From Prodigiosinella aquatilis (GTDB lineage: Bacteria; Pseudomonadota; Gammaproteobacteria; Enterobacterales; Enterobacteriaceae): a stretch of 64,000 nt of DNA. The DNA is taken from contig CP128857.1 of assembly GCA_030388725.1 (NCBI GenBank), positions 4,526,001 through 4,590,000 of the forward strand, read 5' to 3'. The notes beneath the pieces are model-generated. The model had not been told where the DNA came from and did no database searches. It saw nothing but the letters and a program-made list of their open reading frames with translations. Below are positions 8,204 to 17,792 of the stretch, in pieces (position 1 is the stretch's first letter; every line of letters begins with the position of its first letter). The translations under genes and the position numbers were made by a program.

Positions 8204-9340
8204 ATGAAAGCATTACTCAAACCTATAACTGCGGGGCTGTTGTTGGCATTATGCCAACCCGTCTTTGCCGCAAGTACAGCAACCGGTGGTTATGCCACCA
8301 CCGCTGGCGGTAACGTTACCGGTGCAGTCAGTAAAACAGCATCATCCATGCAAGATATTATCGATATCATTGCTGCTGCCCGATACGACTCCGCTGGCAA
8401 GAAAGTCAAAACCGGTGCCTATCCGCTGATCATCACCTACACCGGCAATGAAGACTCGCTGATCAATGCTGCTGCCGCCAACATTTGCGCCCAGTCAGCA
8501 AAAGATGCCCGCGGAGTGGAAATCAAAGAGTTCACCAAAGGCATCACTATCATCGGTGCCAATGGTTCTTCCGCCAACTTCGGGATCTGGATTACAAAAT
8601 CCTCCGACGTGGTGGTACAGAACATGCGTATCGGTTATCTGCCAGGCGGGGCCAGTGACGGCGATATGATCCGCATTGATAGATCCCCTAATGTGTGGAT
8701 TGACCATAACGAACTGTTTGCTGCCAATCATGAATGTGATGGCAGTAAAGACGGTGATACAACCTTTGAATCGGCTGTGGATATCAAAAAAGACTCAACC
8801 TACGTTACCGTGTCTTACAACTACATCCATGGTGTTAAGAAAGTGGGTCTGGCAGGATTCAGCTCGTCAGATACGGCAAAGCGCAACATCACTTATCACC
8901 ACAATATCTACAACGACGTCAACTCCCGACTGCCACTACAACGTGGTGGTCTGGTGCATGCCTACAACAACCTGTATACCGATGTCACCAGTTCGGGTCT
9001 GAACGTGCGTCAAAATGGTAATGCGCTGATCGAGAGCAACTGGTTTGAAAACACGGTAAACCCGGTAACGTCCCGTTATGATGGTTCCAATTTCGGCAAG
9101 TGGGAATTGCGTAACAACAACATTACCAAACCTGCCGACTTCACTACCTACAACATTACCTGGACTGCCGATACCAAGCCTTATGTAAACGCAGACAGCT
9201 GGACCACCACCGGGGCCTACCCGTCCAGCATTCCTTACAGCTACAGCCCGGTCAGTGCCCAGTGCGTGAAAAACAAACTGGCTAACTATGCTGGTGTCAG
9301 CAAGAACCTGGCAACCTTGACCAGTTCAGCCTGTAACTAA
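8204..9340 (+). CDS. Secreted pectate lyase, PelB/PelC type (PL1)
   Basis: 378-residue endo-pectate lyase that cleaves polygalacturonate by beta-elimination in plant cell walls. The Sec signal peptide (MKALLKPITAGLLLALCQPVFA) is followed by the mature parallel beta-helix. In PelC mature numbering the calcium ligands Asp129 and Asp131 (DGDMIR), Glu166 and Asp170 (ESAVD), Lys172 and Lys190 (HGVKK), and catalytic Arg218 with Arg223 (RLPLQRGG) are all present. The start at 8204 has AGGA 9 nt upstream; the in-frame ATG at 8165 would spoil the signal peptide. The N-terminus resembles PelC and the middle and C-terminus (GFSSSDTAKRN, WELRNNN) resemble PelB, so it cannot be named cleanly. It is expected to be exported through the Out type II secretion system and controlled by KdgR. 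Confidence 0.93.
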   Translation: MKALLKPITAGLLLALCQPVFAASTATGGYATTAGGNVTGAVSKTASSMQDIIDIIAAARYDSAGKKVKTGAYPLIITYTGNEDSLINAAAANICAQSAKDARGVEIKEFTKGITIIGANGSSANFGIWITKSSDVVVQNMRIGYLPGGASDGDMIRIDRSPNVWIDHNELFAANHECDGSKDGDTTFESAVDIKKDSTYVTVSYNYIHGVKKVGLAGFSSSDTAKRNITYHHNIYNDVNSRLPLQRGGLVHAYNNLYTDVTSSGLNVRQNGNALIESNWFENTVNPVTSRYDGSNFGKWELRNNNITKPADFTTYNITWTADTKPYVNADSWTTTGAYPSSIPYSYSPVSAQCVKNKLANYAGVSKNLATLTSSACN

Positions 9341-9445
9341 ACCGTTCCCCGCCCGGAATCGATCTCATGGCGGCAGAGAACATTGCACAACTGATACTGT
9401 GAGTACGACGCTTTTATCCGGGCAGATAACGAATAGATGTGACCT

Positions 9446-9475
9446 GAGCGGGCGATATCAGCTCGCTCATTTTTT
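9446..9475 (+). terminator. Rho-independent terminator between pel and pelZ
   Basis: Stem GAGCGGGC (9446-9453) pairs with GCTCGCTC (9461-9468) with one G-U pair and a 7-nt loop, followed by ATTTTTT. It sits 32 nt before the pelZ start, so it can act as an intercistronic or leaky terminator controlling readthrough into pelZ. Confidence 0.75.
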
Positions 9476-9507
9476 ATGAAAAAAACACTACCCTGGAGTA
9501 AACAGCG

Positions 9508-10770
9508 ATGAAATGTAATCTTTTATTTGCTGTATTATTTGGCACCTGCGTGTTGGCGGCTAACGCTGCAACAACCGCAGCGCCTGACTTAAAAGGATTT
9601 GGTACCGATACTGTGGCTGGCAGCGGCGGCAAGATTATCCGTGTCACCACTCTCGCCTCCACTGGCACGGGCTCACTGCGTACAGCACTGGCCACAAAAG
9701 GCGCGCGTATTATTGTTTTCGAAGTTGGTGGAATCATTGATCTGGATGAACATGACCTGAAACTAACAGAACCCTTTGTGACGATTGCTGGTCAAACCGC
9801 GCCATCACCAGGCATTACGCTGATCCGCGGCGGTATGTCCATTTCAACGCACGATGTACTGATGCAACACATCCGCTTCCGCATTGGTGACGCAGGCCAC
9901 GCCAAGAAGAGCGGTTTTGAAAAAGACGTCTCTCTTTATGGCCCCAGCGCCTATAACGTCGTGGTCGATCATTGCAGTTTCGCTTGGGGAACTGACGAAA
10001 ACCTATCGGTTTCCGGCCCCCGTTACGACGGCCAGTCAGGTACGGCCCATAATGTTACTTTTTCAAACAATATCATCGCCGAAGGCCTTTATGATTCCAG
10101 CCATTCCAAGGGCATCCACTCCATGGGAACACTGGTTCATGATAACGTGACCAATGCCGCCATTATCGGCAACCTCTATGCCCAGAATAACGAACGCAAT
10201 CCCTGGTTTAAGGGCAACGCCACTGGCGTTATCGTCAATAACCTGATCTATAATCCCGGCAAATGGGCCATTCGGATGGGGGCGATACAAAGTGAGTGGG
10301 AAGGACGTACTCTGCCCGATAAGCCAAAAGTCGCCATCGTAGGTAACGTGATGTATCACGGTAAAAACACCCAATCCAGTCTGTCATTGGTCGGCAGCAA
10401 TACCACTGGGGGTAATGTCTGGATGAGCGATAACCTGGCTTATGATACTGCGGGGAACGCTGTGGCCCAGACCTCTGGCACTGGCATCAGCCTGCTGAAA
10501 TCCGCGCCGGTCTGGCCTACCGGGCTGACCACCATCCGTTCTGGTTCCGTAGTCAATCAGGTCACGCAAAAGGCAGGGGCGCGTCCACTGGATCGCGATG
10601 CGGTGGATAAACGCATTGTCAGTAACTTCCAGAAGCGCACGGGTTCTTTTATCGACAGCCAGAATGATGTCGGCGGCTATCCCACGGCAACAGCGACCAA
10701 ACACACACTGACAGTACCATCCAGTAATGTAGACGAATGGCTGCAAACCATGGCAAAAGCACTGGAATAA
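9508..10770 (+). CDS. pelZ: Pectate lyase PelZ
   Basis: 420-residue secreted pectate lyase with signal peptide MKCNLLFAVLFGTCVLAANA and the sequence character of PelZ: LKGFGTDTVAGSGGKIIRVTTL at the start of the mature protein, GQTAPSPGITL, and DHCSFAWGTDENLS in the active-site region. Length equals that known for Dickeya PelZ. It lies directly downstream of a PelB/PelC-type gene on the same strand, which is its conserved position in soft-rot bacteria. A purine-rich GGAG precedes the start. In Dickeya PelZ is a weak pectate lyase contributing to tissue maceration. It may be expressed from its own promoter and by readthrough past the hairpin at 9446. Confidence 0.92.
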   Translation: MKCNLLFAVLFGTCVLAANAATTAAPDLKGFGTDTVAGSGGKIIRVTTLASTGTGSLRTALATKGARIIVFEVGGIIDLDEHDLKLTEPFVTIAGQTAPSPGITLIRGGMSISTHDVLMQHIRFRIGDAGHAKKSGFEKDVSLYGPSAYNVVVDHCSFAWGTDENLSVSGPRYDGQSGTAHNVTFSNNIIAEGLYDSSHSKGIHSMGTLVHDNVTNAAIIGNLYAQNNERNPWFKGNATGVIVNNLIYNPGKWAIRMGAIQSEWEGRTLPDKPKVAIVGNVMYHGKNTQSSLSLVGSNTTGGNVWMSDNLAYDTAGNAVAQTSGTGISLLKSAPVWPTGLTTIRSGSVVNQVTQKAGARPLDRDAVDKRIVSNFQKRTGSFIDSQNDVGGYPTATATKHTLTVPSSNVDEWLQTMAKALE

Positions 10771-10797
10771 TGCCGATTCGCCATACCTGAACACAAC

Positions 10798-10825
10798 CAG
10801 GGGGAACCATTCATGGTTTCCCCTG
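10798..10825 (+). terminator. Hairpin downstream of pelZ
   Basis: CAGGGGGAACCA pairs with TGGTTTCCCCTG around a TTCA loop (12 bp, one G-U). No T-run follows, so it may be a Rho-dependent or mRNA-stabilising hairpin ending the pel transcript. Confidence 0.55.
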
Positions 10826-10980
10826 AGGCTGGCAATGTTCAGCTATCAGGGGAAGTGCCTCCTCGGTGCGGTATGCCCGGATATCTGAGGCTTAAAAACA
10901 ATATTGCCAATCAGATGCATCTGCCAGCTCGCCACCGATATCACACAAACATCAGATATGTACCTTTGCTGTAAGCAACC

Positions 10981-11277
10981 TTACATCTTCAGCCAATTTG
11001 CATCTTTTACACCAGATATTGACATTAAACCATTGGAAAACAGTACAGACATGCCAATATATGCCGATAAAAACGTAGCCTGAATCACATCATATAGTTT
11101 AGCAGGAACGAACAACGGGCCTAATACCAACCACACACTTATATTGCCGGGTTTGAGCAAAGGCGACACGATCTGCTGTCTCTGTTCTGGTTCCAGATCC
11201 TTCAGTCGATAACGGCACCACGATGAATTACAGAGTATAACCAGATCTAACCAGCATCCCTTGATGTGACGGGACAT
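10981..11277 (-). CDS. Small hypothetical membrane protein (possibly remnant)
   Basis: 98-codon frame with a basic and acidic start and one clear hydrophobic stretch (VWLVLGPLFVPAKLYDVIQATFLSAY). I recognise no family. No ribosome-binding site precedes the ATG at 11277, so it may be the tail of a larger decayed gene. The rest of 10771-11370 shows no other coding signal; the leader of the diguanylate cyclase gene starts on the opposite strand just to the right. Confidence 0.3.
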   Translation of the reverse strand: MSRHIKGCWLDLVILCNSSWCRYRLKDLEPEQRQQIVSPLLKPGNISVWLVLGPLFVPAKLYDVIQATFLSAYIGMSVLFSNGLMSISGVKDANWLKM

Positions 11278-11370
11278 TCAGCATGATTACCGATGAGCGC
11301 ACCATCTCAATATTTCATAACGTGCGCAGGTTAATAACAGTATTTTTTGATTTTCACTTTGAGGTGACGG

Positions 11371-12942
11371 ATGAAAGTTGATATTCCAACTATGTTTATG
11401 ATGCTCATTGCCATCTGTCTTATTCTCGCCATCTGCGTCCGCTGGTTTGTTCACAGCCAGAATGATCAAGGGCTTGAGATTTGTTTCTGGTCTATGATTT
11501 TCTTTGCCTGTGGCTTATCTTTGTTACTGCTTCGACACCACGTTCCTGATGTTATTTCTATTGTGCTCGCCAATACCATCGTGACAACGGGTTATTCTCT
11601 GCTTTTACTCTCCGTCATTCGCTTTCAAAAACGTGAAGTCCCATCTTGGGTGCTCTGGGGACCTATTCTTTTCATTCTGATAGCATTCAGCCTGGTTATA
11701 GAAAGTATATATTCACGGCTGCTAATTAATGCCGCGGTTTCTTTTATACAAAGCGCAATTATTATCTACTACCTCATGTCTCAGGACGCTTCGCAGCCTT
11801 CAAGGGGAAGAAATCTGATGGTGTTAGGTTTAGGTATCAATCTACTGGCGCTGGTCGGACGGTTGGTAACCACCATCATTCAAAATAATCAACAAGATAG
11901 CTTGCTCAACAACTCGTTTCATCATTTTATTTTCAATTTTTCCAATATCCTTACGCTGATGTTTGTGGTCAACGGGATGATGATGATGGCAAAAGATCGG
12001 TCAGATCATCTGAATAGTCTGATGGTAAGACAAGATAATCTGACTGGATGCTGGAACCGCATCCGCATTCAGGAAATCGCCCAGCAGGAAATGGCTCGGT
12101 TGGAACGCTACGGGCACCCGGTATCCTTGTTGATGATCGACCTGGATAATTTTAAAAAGATCAATGACAAATTCGGGCATGCGGCTGGAGATACCGTACT
12201 ATGCGGCTTTGTGAATACGGCCTGGCAATCGTTGCGGACAACAGATGTACTGGGGCGCTGGGGGGGTGAAGAATTCGTGGCAATATTGCCATCCACTGGA
12301 CTGGCTGGCGCCATAGAAACAGCGGAACGCATTCTTTCCTCGCTGGAAACACAGATATTCCCCAACTCGATTCAGATAACAGCCAGCATTGGCATCGCCA
12401 TCGGTCAATCGACAGACAGTTGGTCAGATTGGCTTGGGCGAGCTGATGCGGCACTTTACCGGGCAAAAGCCAATGGACGTAACCGAGTGGAGCTGGAAAT
12501 CTTTGAAACGACAGAAGAGGACGATATAAACAGGAAAGACTCTCATCTGGTTACACTGACCTGGCGCAGCACCTACGAAACAGGTTACGCGGAAATAGAC
12601 ATGCAGCATCGTTTACTTTTTGATAAGGCTAATGATTTCCTGCAACTGATTTTGCAAAAATCTTCGTCAGAGGTATTGATTGAGTATGCCAGCAGACTGG
12701 CCGATGACATTAGACGGCACATGCAGGATGAAGAGTCGTTCCTGTGGGACAAACATCATCCGAAGGCAGCATCACATACCGTTATACACAATAAGTTGCT
12801 TGCACAAGTTGACGAGATGATAGCGTGCTGTCAACAAGGGCAGATCAGTAGCATAGAACTATTCCACTATATCGTTTACGAAGTCATCGCCCAGCATATG
12901 CTGATTGAAGATCAAAAATTAAATCTCACCACACCGCCCTGA
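11371..12942 (+). CDS. Membrane diguanylate cyclase with C-terminal hemerythrin domain
   Basis: 523 residues. Six or so hydrophobic segments in about residues 5-200 anchor it in the inner membrane. A GGDEF domain (about 220-370) follows, with active-site RWGGEEF and, five residues before GGEEF, an RTTD inhibitory site (RxxD), so it should make c-di-GMP under product inhibition. The last about 130 residues are a bacteriohemerythrin fold with the di-iron ligands visible: IDMQH, RRHMQDEE, HTVIH and QHMLIED. Hemerythrin binds O2 or senses iron/NO redox state, so c-di-GMP synthesis is probably tuned by oxygen. A GGTGA-like purine stretch precedes ATG 11371. Monocistronic. Physiological signal and targets are inferred. 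Confidence 0.9.
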   Translation: MKVDIPTMFMMLIAICLILAICVRWFVHSQNDQGLEICFWSMIFFACGLSLLLLRHHVPDVISIVLANTIVTTGYSLLLLSVIRFQKREVPSWVLWGPILFILIAFSLVIESIYSRLLINAAVSFIQSAIIIYYLMSQDASQPSRGRNLMVLGLGINLLALVGRLVTTIIQNNQQDSLLNNSFHHFIFNFSNILTLMFVVNGMMMMAKDRSDHLNSLMVRQDNLTGCWNRIRIQEIAQQEMARLERYGHPVSLLMIDLDNFKKINDKFGHAAGDTVLCGFVNTAWQSLRTTDVLGRWGGEEFVAILPSTGLAGAIETAERILSSLETQIFPNSIQITASIGIAIGQSTDSWSDWLGRADAALYRAKANGRNRVELEIFETTEEDDINRKDSHLVTLTWRSTYETGYAEIDMQHRLLFDKANDFLQLILQKSSSEVLIEYASRLADDIRRHMQDEESFLWDKHHPKAASHTVIHNKLLAQVDEMIACCQQGQISSIELFHYIVYEVIAQHMLIEDQKLNLTTPP

Positions 12943-12978
12943 CCAAGCAGGAAGCGAACTTCCTGCCAGAATCATTAA

Positions 12979-13557
12979 TTACTTATTTTTTAAAACTTTT
13001 GCCGACTGAATGACAATTGGTTTGGTGGGCACATTCTGATAAGGACCGACATTTTCGGTTTGCATCTGAGAAATCTTATCCGCCACATCCATCCCTTTTA
13101 CGACCTTGCCAAACACCGCATAACCGAAATCGCGCTGACCATGATCCAGAAAAGCGTTATCCGCAACATTAATAAAGAACTGGCTGGTGGCACTGTCTTT
13201 CTCAGCAGTGCGCGCCATAGCGATCGTACCCCGCAGGTTGCGCAAACCGTTATCCGCTTCGTTTTTAATCGCCGGATTAACCGCCTTCGGTTTCATATTG
13301 CTGTCAAATCCCCCGCCTTGAATCATAAAACCAGGGATAACACGGTGGAACGTTGTGCCGTTATAGAATCCGCTATTTACGTAATTCACGAAGTTTTTCA
13401 CAGATACTGGTGCTTTTTGATTGTCCAGCGCCAATTCAATGTTCCCGGCTGACGTAGTAAGCAGCACATAAGTAGAGGTAGAGGTTGCAGCAAACGCGGG
13501 CGAAAATGCGGTTAAAGAAAGAACCGTTGCGACCGCTGCCAGTATACGTTTTGACAT
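12979..13557 (-). CDS. ppiA: Periplasmic peptidyl-prolyl cis-trans isomerase A
   Basis: 192-residue cyclophilin with signal peptide (MSKRILAAVATVLSLTAFSPAFA). Cyclophilin motifs are present: FHRVIPGFMIQGG (catalytic Arg in FHR), NLRGTIAMAR and SQFFINVADN. It catalyses proline isomerisation during periplasmic folding. The start at 13557 was chosen because AAGGAAT lies just upstream and the signal peptide begins there; the ATG at 13581 adds eight residues without a ribosome-binding site. E. coli PpiA is 190 residues. Convergent with the diguanylate cyclase gene. Confidence 0.95.
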   Translation of the reverse strand: MSKRILAAVATVLSLTAFSPAFAATSTSTYVLLTTSAGNIELALDNQKAPVSVKNFVNYVNSGFYNGTTFHRVIPGFMIQGGGFDSNMKPKAVNPAIKNEADNGLRNLRGTIAMARTAEKDSATSQFFINVADNAFLDHGQRDFGYAVFGKVVKGMDVADKISQMQTENVGPYQNVPTKPIVIQSAKVLKNK

Positions 13558-13744
13558 GAAGAATTCCTTTTTGAGAGCCAAGCACTGAAAGCGTAATGAT
13601 TGTAAATAGCCCTATGCTCCAGCGCTACCCATTTACCTTTTTTTACGCAGTATCAAGGACCAGGCTACAGAAAAAATGGCTACTTATCGATGTGGTAAAC
13701 CGTAAAAATCAGGAATATGGCAAATGGATCACCTCACCAATATG

Positions 13745-13773
13745 AACTATCCCCGCTTTCGCGGGGGATAGTT
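13745..13773 (-). terminator. Hairpin after glgP
   Basis: AACTATCCCCGC and the near-complementary GCGGGGGATAGTT flank a TTTC loop, 15 nt beyond the glgP stop. Strong GC-rich stem; the T-run is weak. Likely the end of the glgBXCAP transcript. Confidence 0.65.
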
Positions 13774-13787
13774 TCCATGATAAGAAA

Positions 13788-16235
13788 CTACAGCTTAATC
13801 GGCTTGATATGCCAGATTTCGTCAGCGTATTCCTGGATAGTGCGATCCGAAGAGAAATATCCCATATTGGCAATATTATGCAATGTACGACGCGTCCATT
13901 CTTCCTCATCGCAATACAACTCATCCACCTTGTCCTGTGTGTCCACATAGCTGCGGTAATCCGCCAGTAACTGGTAGTGATCACCGAAGTTCACCAGTGA
14001 ATCGAACAGGTCAGCATAGCGATGCGGTTCGTCAGGGCTGAAAACGCCAGTGGCAATTTGCGTCAGCGTCCGATGTAACTCTGCATCACGATCATAGTAA
14101 ATCCGTGGGTTGTAACCATTGCGGCGCAACTCTTCCACCTGCTCAGCCGTGTTACCGAAAATCAAAATATTATCTTCGCCCACATGCTCCAGCATCTCCA
14201 CATTGGCACCATCCAACGTACCAATTGTCAGTGCGCCGTTAAGTGCAAATTTCATATTGCTGGTGCCGGATGCTTCCGTACCCGCCAGCGAAATCTGCTC
14301 CGAAAGATCCGCAGCCGGAATGATAATCTGTGCCAGACTGACACTGTAGTTAGGGATAAAAATGATCTTCAGTTTATCCTGCACCAATGGATCATTGTTA
14401 ACCACTTTCGCCACATCATTGATCAGATTGATAATGTGCTTGGCACTGTAGTATGCCGACGCCGCTTTACCGGCAAAAATAGCCACACGCGGCACACGCT
14501 CCGAGTCCATGTCATCTTTGATACGGTTATACAGCGTGATCAGGTGTAATACATTTAGCAATTGCCGTTTGTATTCATGAATGCGTTTGATCTGCACATC
14601 AAACAGCGCATTCGGATCAATCACGACATTCATATGCTCTGCCACATAAATCGCCAACCGCTTCTTGTTCTCCAGCTTGGCCTTGCGCACTTTCTGAATA
14701 AAAGCCGGATAGTCGATATGCTGTTTCAAATCGTCCAATTGACTAAGGTCAGTACGCCAGGTTTGTCCAATAGAGTCATCCAACACTTTGGACAGCGCCG
14801 GATTGGAAAGCGCCAACCAGCGACGCGGCGTGACACCATTGGTTTTGTTGCAGAAACGATCCGGAAAAAGCCGGGCAAAATCCGCAAACAGCGATTGCAC
14901 CATCAGATCAGAATGTAACTGGGAGACGCCATTGACCTTGTGGCAACAGATTACTGCCAGCCAGGCCATACGCACTTGCCGCCCATGCGTTTCATCAATA
15001 ACGGAGACGCGAGCCAATAATTCATTGTCATCAGGATAGCGTGCCTGTACATCATCCAGAAACTGTTCATTAATTTCGAAAATCAATTGCAGATGACGCG
15101 GCAGGATTTTACCTAGCATATCCACCGGCCAGGTTTCCAGCGCTTCACTCATCAGGGTGTGGTTGGTGTAGGAGAATACTTTGGTCACTATCTCCCATGC
15201 GGCATCCCATTTGAATTTATGCTCATCAAGCAACAGTCGCATCAGCTCCGGAATAGCCAGCACCGGGTGCGTATCATTCAGATGGATGGCAATTTTTTCA
15301 GCCAGATTGTCATAGGTTTTGTGCATCATCCAGTGACGGATGAGAATATCCTGCACTGTCGCCGAAACCAGAAAATACTCCTGGCGTAAACGTAGCTCAC
15401 GGCCAGAATAGGTGGAATCATCCGGGTAAAGTACACGAGACACATTTTCCGAGTGATTTTTATCTTCCACCGCCGCGAAGTAGTCACCCTGATTGAATTT
15501 ACCCAGGTTGATTTCGTTACTGGCCTGCGCGGCCCATAACCGCAAGGTGTTAGTGGCATCGGTATCATAACCGGGGATAATCTGGTCATAGGCACAGGCA
15601 ACAATTTCTTCCGTTTCCAGCCAGCGGACTTTGCTGCCTTCCTGCTGAAGACGTCCGCCAAAACGCACTTTATAACGAGTGCTATGGCGCACAAACTCCC
15701 AGGCGTTACCGTATTCCAGCCAGTAGTCCGGCGACTCGGCCTGACGACCATTAACAATATTCTGCTTGAACATACCGTATTCATAGCGAATACCATAGCC
15801 GCGCCCCGGCAGTGCCATGGTCGCCATCGAATCCAGGAAACAGGCAGCCAGACGCCCGAGACCACCGTTCCCCAGCCCTGGGTCATACTCCTCTTCCAGC
15901 AGCTCATCCAGGTCCAATCCCATGGCATCCAGGGCGGCTTTCAAATCGTCATATTGCCCCATCGCCAGCAGTGCGTTAGATAGGGTTCTCCCTAACAAAA
16001 ACTCCATCGACAGATAATAAACCTGCCGGACATCCTGGGACAGTTGAGCCCGATTGGAACGTAACCAGCGTTCTACCATCCGATCGCGCACCGCCAACAA
16101 TGTCGCATTCAACCAGTCGTGCTTATTAGCAATGCTGGGGTCTTTACCGACGGTAAACATAAGTTTGTAAGCGATAGAGTGTTTCAGCGCTTCAACACTG
16201 AGTGTTGGTGAATTATAAATAAACGGAGAGTTCAT
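13788..16235 (-). CDS. glgP: Glycogen phosphorylase
   Basis: 815-residue alpha-glucan phosphorylase that releases glucose 1-phosphate from glycogen using phosphate and PLP. Family signature EASGTSNMKFALNGA is visible with the PLP-binding Lys, plus NPGLGNGGLGRLAACF-type sequence (DPGLGNGGLGRL), and HLNDTHP. Length equals that of the E. coli enzyme. Start MNSPFIYNSP at 16235 has AAAGGAA upstream; the longer frame from 16268 overlaps glgA. Last gene of glgBXCAP, 26 nt after the glgA stop. Confidence 0.97.
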   Translation of the reverse strand: MNSPFIYNSPTLSVEALKHSIAYKLMFTVGKDPSIANKHDWLNATLLAVRDRMVERWLRSNRAQLSQDVRQVYYLSMEFLLGRTLSNALLAMGQYDDLKAALDAMGLDLDELLEEEYDPGLGNGGLGRLAACFLDSMATMALPGRGYGIRYEYGMFKQNIVNGRQAESPDYWLEYGNAWEFVRHSTRYKVRFGGRLQQEGSKVRWLETEEIVACAYDQIIPGYDTDATNTLRLWAAQASNEINLGKFNQGDYFAAVEDKNHSENVSRVLYPDDSTYSGRELRLRQEYFLVSATVQDILIRHWMMHKTYDNLAEKIAIHLNDTHPVLAIPELMRLLLDEHKFKWDAAWEIVTKVFSYTNHTLMSEALETWPVDMLGKILPRHLQLIFEINEQFLDDVQARYPDDNELLARVSVIDETHGRQVRMAWLAVICCHKVNGVSQLHSDLMVQSLFADFARLFPDRFCNKTNGVTPRRWLALSNPALSKVLDDSIGQTWRTDLSQLDDLKQHIDYPAFIQKVRKAKLENKKRLAIYVAEHMNVVIDPNALFDVQIKRIHEYKRQLLNVLHLITLYNRIKDDMDSERVPRVAIFAGKAASAYYSAKHIINLINDVAKVVNNDPLVQDKLKIIFIPNYSVSLAQIIIPAADLSEQISLAGTEASGTSNMKFALNGALTIGTLDGANVEMLEHVGEDNILIFGNTAEQVEELRRNGYNPRIYYDRDAELHRTLTQIATGVFSPDEPHRYADLFDSLVNFGDHYQLLADYRSYVDTQDKVDELYCDEEEWTRRTLHNIANMGYFSSDRTIQEYADEIWHIKPIKL

Positions 16236-16261
16236 AATATTCCTTTCCCACTGATGCGTGA

Positions 16262-17695
16262 CTACCACAGACGTTGATAAAGCGCACGATAGGCCTGAGC
16301 AGAGACCTGCCAGCTAAAATCCATCGCCATCGCCTGACGTTGTACATATCGCCACAGCGATGGACGCGACCATAATACAAAAACCCGACGAATCGCCCGC
16401 GCCAGCGATGCTGCATTGCAATCGCTGAAGACAAATCCACTCGCCAGGCCATCGGCCAGATTTTCCAGCGAGCAGTCTGCTACCGTATCTGCCAGTCCTC
16501 CCGTGCGGCGCACCAGCGGTAACGTACCGTATTTCAGGCCGTAGAGCTGGGTTAAACCACAGGGTTCAAACCGACTAGGAACCATAATGACATCCGCGCC
16601 GCCAATAATGCGGTGCGAAAATGCTTCGTGATAACCAATCTGGACACCGACCCGGCCATGATATTCCGCCGCCGCCGCCAGAAAGCTTTCCTGCAAGATG
16701 GCGTCTCCCGCCCCCAGAACCACCAGTTGCCCGCCCTGATCCAGCAATTCGGGCACGGTTTCCAATGCGATATCCAGACCTTTCTGGTTGGTAAGACGAC
16801 TGACAATGGCAAAAACCGGTATTTTGTCATCGACTGTCAATCCCATAGCCGTTTGCAGATGTTGCTTGTTTTCCGCTTTTCGCGACAGTACATCGCGGTC
16901 ATACGTACTGGTCAGTAACGGGTCGTGGGCCGGATTCCATATCATATCGTCCACACCGTTGAGAATACCGGAAAGGCGGCCTTCCTCTTCCCGGGCTTTC
17001 AGTAATCCTTCCATCCCGTAGCCATATTCTGCCTGGGTAATTTCATGGGCGTAAGTCGGGCTGACGGTAGTGACGTGATCGGCATAGTACAGCCCCGCCT
17101 TCAGGTACGAAATCTGGCCGTAAAACTCCAGACCATAAACATGAAAATACTCCATCGGCAAATTCAGCTCCGACATATGCCGGGCCTCAAACAATCCCTG
17201 ATACGCCAGATTATGGACGGTAAACACCGATTTTGCCGGGCGTCCACGCGCCGCCAGATAAGCGCAGGTCAATCCTGCGTGCCAATCATGAGCATGAACA
17301 ATATCTGGTCGCCAGAATGGATCAATGCCACAAGCCATTTCCGCGCCTATCCAGCCCAGCAAGGCAAAACGCAGATAGTTATCAGTATAAGCATACAGCG
17401 ACGTATCATGATAAGGGCTACCAGCACGGGCATAAAGATGCGGTACATCAATAAGATAAATTCCTACACCATTGAAATGCCCATAGCGTACCGTCACATG
17501 CCCGGCAAACGTATCCAGTTCACGGACCACCTGAGTGTCAGGTATGCCTTTTTTCAGATCGGGAAACGCGGGCAACAGTACCCGTACATCCATACCAGCC
17601 TCAATCTGTGCCGCAGGCAACGCGCCAACGACATCTGCCAGCCCTCCCGTTTTCAACAACGGGAACAATTCAGAACATACATGTAATACCCGCAT
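16262..17695 (-). CDS. glgA: Glycogen synthase (ADP-glucose)
   Basis: 477-residue GT5 glycogen synthase that extends alpha-1,4-glucan chains from ADP-glucose. N-terminal KTGGLADV is the ADP-glucose binding KxGGL motif; SRFEPCGLTQLYGLKYGT near residue 375-395 is the conserved catalytic C-terminal motif. Start MRVLHVCSE at 17695 follows GGGAG and gives the same length as E. coli GlgA. Fourth gene of the glg operon, about 100 nt after glgC. Confidence 0.97.
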   Translation of the reverse strand: MRVLHVCSELFPLLKTGGLADVVGALPAAQIEAGMDVRVLLPAFPDLKKGIPDTQVVRELDTFAGHVTVRYGHFNGVGIYLIDVPHLYARAGSPYHDTSLYAYTDNYLRFALLGWIGAEMACGIDPFWRPDIVHAHDWHAGLTCAYLAARGRPAKSVFTVHNLAYQGLFEARHMSELNLPMEYFHVYGLEFYGQISYLKAGLYYADHVTTVSPTYAHEITQAEYGYGMEGLLKAREEEGRLSGILNGVDDMIWNPAHDPLLTSTYDRDVLSRKAENKQHLQTAMGLTVDDKIPVFAIVSRLTNQKGLDIALETVPELLDQGGQLVVLGAGDAILQESFLAAAAEYHGRVGVQIGYHEAFSHRIIGGADVIMVPSRFEPCGLTQLYGLKYGTLPLVRRTGGLADTVADCSLENLADGLASGFVFSDCNAASLARAIRRVFVLWSRPSLWRYVQRQAMAMDFSWQVSAQAYRALYQRLW

Positions 17696-17792
17696 TATTA
17701 CTCCCGTTTGAGCATCCACGTTATTATTCGTATTGGATCACATCACAGACCTATCCACACCATCCGGGTTTATCCGCCACGCTAACGGTAAA

